From Rhodocyclaceae bacterium UBA2271 (GTDB lineage Bacteria; Pseudomonadota; Gammaproteobacteria; Burkholderiales; Rhodocyclaceae), in NCBI GenBank assembly GCA_002347405.1, contig DDXB01000014.1, positions 3,491 to 17,705 of the forward strand: DNA of 14,215 nt, in the 5' to 3' direction. The position numbers were made by a program, and so were the translations under genes. Shown piece after piece: positions 13,299 through 14,215 of this stretch (position 1 is the first letter of the stretch; each line of letters starts with the position of its first letter). The notes beneath the pieces were generated by a model. It was not told the origin of the DNA. It was given only the letters and a program-made list of their open reading frames with translations, and did not search any database.

Positions 13299-13623
13299 TT
13301 AGTCGGTCGATTTGGATTGAGAGATTAACGATTTTCTCGGTTGAGGCTTCAGCTATTGGGTCGTTCTTTTCAAACACTCCTGACTTTGCGAAAAAGTAGG
13401 AGAAGATCAGAGAAAGTAGCGTCGTGATCACGAACTGAAGGCTCGATGAAAGTGCTTGCTCCTTGGCAGTCATCTGAATACCGCTGACTGGAATGTAGAT
13501 TAGGTATAGCGTGCCGCACAGACACACGAGTCCGAAAATTATGTACGCAATATCTTTGAAGTTTTTCATAAGGTAGTCAGTCATTTCGTGAAACATGTTG
13601 GCGGCGCAAGCAAAGATTTTCAT
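13288..13623 (-). CDS. Small two-helix membrane protein, C-terminus formed by IS end
   Basis: A 111-aa protein of unknown function. It has two hydrophobic helices (24-46, DIAYIIFGLVCLCGTLYLIYIPV; 62-79, SLQFVITTLLSLIFSYFFA) and a soluble C-terminal tail with heptad-like IVNLSIQIDRL. The last codons and TGA stop (RKH*) lie inside the presumed IS terminal repeat, so the native C-terminus was probably replaced. ATG 13623 is 22 bp after the HEPN-gene stop on the same strand; ribosome site is weak (GGAC), and internal Mets at 10 or 14 are alternatives. A longer frame starting at 13758 overlaps the HEPN gene and lacks support. A/T-rich composition differs from the rest of the window. Confidence 0.65.
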   Translation of the reverse strand: MKIFACAANMFHEMTDYLMKNFKDIAYIIFGLVCLCGTLYLIYIPVSGIQMTAKEQALSSSLQFVITTLLSLIFSYFFAKSGVFEKNDPIAEASTEKIVNLSIQIDRLRKH

Positions 13624-13645
13624 AGTGTCCAACGTTAATGGGCGC

Positions 13646-14215
13646 CTAAAGACCAATGGCTTTATTCCAATCGGCGATATACATGTAGATTCGCTGGAAT
13701 TCGCTAGGTAAAAGCATGCGGTTGTGAGCAATGAAATTACGCGACTTTTCGAGCTCATCCATTCGCTGCTTGAGCCAATGTTGAGACGGCATCAATGCTT
13801 CGAAATGCTTCCACTTTTCCAAAATAATGGATGCTAAATGGCCGAAGTCGACGAAGCCAAGAATGTCTGACTTTTCTCCTTCTAACCACGAATCAGTAAA
13901 AGCAGTCTTTTGTCGCGATTCAGCATGTTGCTTTATTTTTGCAGGGAGCTTGTCCGCCCAGTCAGGCCCTTCTTTTTCCTCAAGCGTCTCGCGTATCAAA
14001 GAGCGCACCTCATTTTCGAAACAATGGAGGACGGAATAAAGTCGTGCCATTTCAAGGGCGCTGTTTCGACGAATAACTCCAAAGGGTGACAATGCTTCAG
14101 AGAGAAGGCGCTCTTCAGCCTGCTGAAGGTCCGCGCCTACTTGGATGCCTGCCGCTTGAAATTGGCTAGCTTCGGACTCAAACATCAAGCCCGGTAATCC
14201 CCCCACAGGATAGCG
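13646..14215 (-). CDS. HEPN-domain protein (Swt1-like), possible RNase; 5' end at window edge
   Basis: A soluble, mostly helical protein of at least 186 aa. Helix SALEMARLYSVLHCFENEVRSLIRETL followed by GPDWADKLPAKIKQ resembles the first half of Swt1-type HEPN domains, and ELEKSRNFIAHNRMLLPSEF carries an R-x4-H motif (RNFIAH, residues 156-161 counted from GTG 14206), the HEPN ribonuclease signature. Such proteins act as RNases in toxin-antitoxin and abortive-infection systems, but many are uncharacterised. The frame stays open to the window end (CGC TAT CCT before GTG 14206), with no ribosome site at GTG 14206 or ATG 14185, so it may be partial. It precedes the two-helix membrane gene by 22 bp and shares its low-GC composition, suggesting one acquired two-gene unit. 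Confidence 0.7.
   Translation of the reverse strand, partial: RYPVGGLPGLMFESEASQFQAAGIQVGADLQQAEERLLSEALSPFGVIRRNSALEMARLYSVLHCFENEVRSLIRETLEEKEGPDWADKLPAKIKQHAESRQKTAFTDSWLEGEKSDILGFVDFGHLASIILEKWKHFEALMPSQHWLKQRMDELEKSRNFIAHNRMLLPSEFQRIYMYIADWNKAIGL

Noticed and set aside
1..14215. CRISPR array, tRNA or rRNA genes
   Set aside because: No regularly spaced direct repeats and no tRNA- or rRNA-like sequence were seen on either strand.

Overview
The window looks like a piece of a high-GC betaproteobacterial chromosome, most likely Rhodocyclales or a related group. This rests on GC-rich codon use, the order ppx followed by an MCE-type lipid-transport operon, a c4-type cytochrome, a TAXI solute-binding protein and a CopK-family protein. 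The assignment is inferred from gene content, not from a marker gene. The last ~0.9 kb is visibly richer in A/T than the rest and looks acquired.

Bases 1-5955 lie on the + strand. An exopolyphosphatase (Ppx/GppA family) is followed at short spacing by a four-gene ABC/MCE module: a permease with an N-terminal STAS-like extension, its ATPase, an MCE-domain protein with a long helical tail, and a PqiC-like lipoprotein. Together they should form an inner-membrane to outer-membrane lipid transporter. A GC-rich double-hairpin repeat separates this module from a crotonase-fold gene that lacks both classical catalytic glutamates.

Bases 5998-11301 are on the - strand. They hold a methyltransferase, a small membrane protein and a YdhR-like protein that may form one transcription unit; a diheme c4-type cytochrome; an orphan TAXI solute-binding protein; a CopD-like membrane protein; and an exported metallo-beta-lactamase-fold hydrolase. 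The spacers carry hairpins and a REP-like inverted repeat.

Bases 11302-12757 contain a ~600-bp gene-poor stretch, a small DsbB-like membrane protein with a single CPYC motif (+ strand), and a convergent CopK-family periplasmic copper-binding protein (- strand) with a likely terminator.

Bases 12758-14215 are a patchwork. A REPIN-like inverted pair abuts the 3' remnant of an IS5-like transposase and its terminal repeat. That repeat abuts, and supplies the stop codon for, a small two-helix membrane protein encoded beside a HEPN-domain protein with an RNFIAH motif, which runs to or past the window edge. The HEPN/membrane pair is the best candidate for an undescribed system, possibly a defence or toxin module truncated by the insertion.
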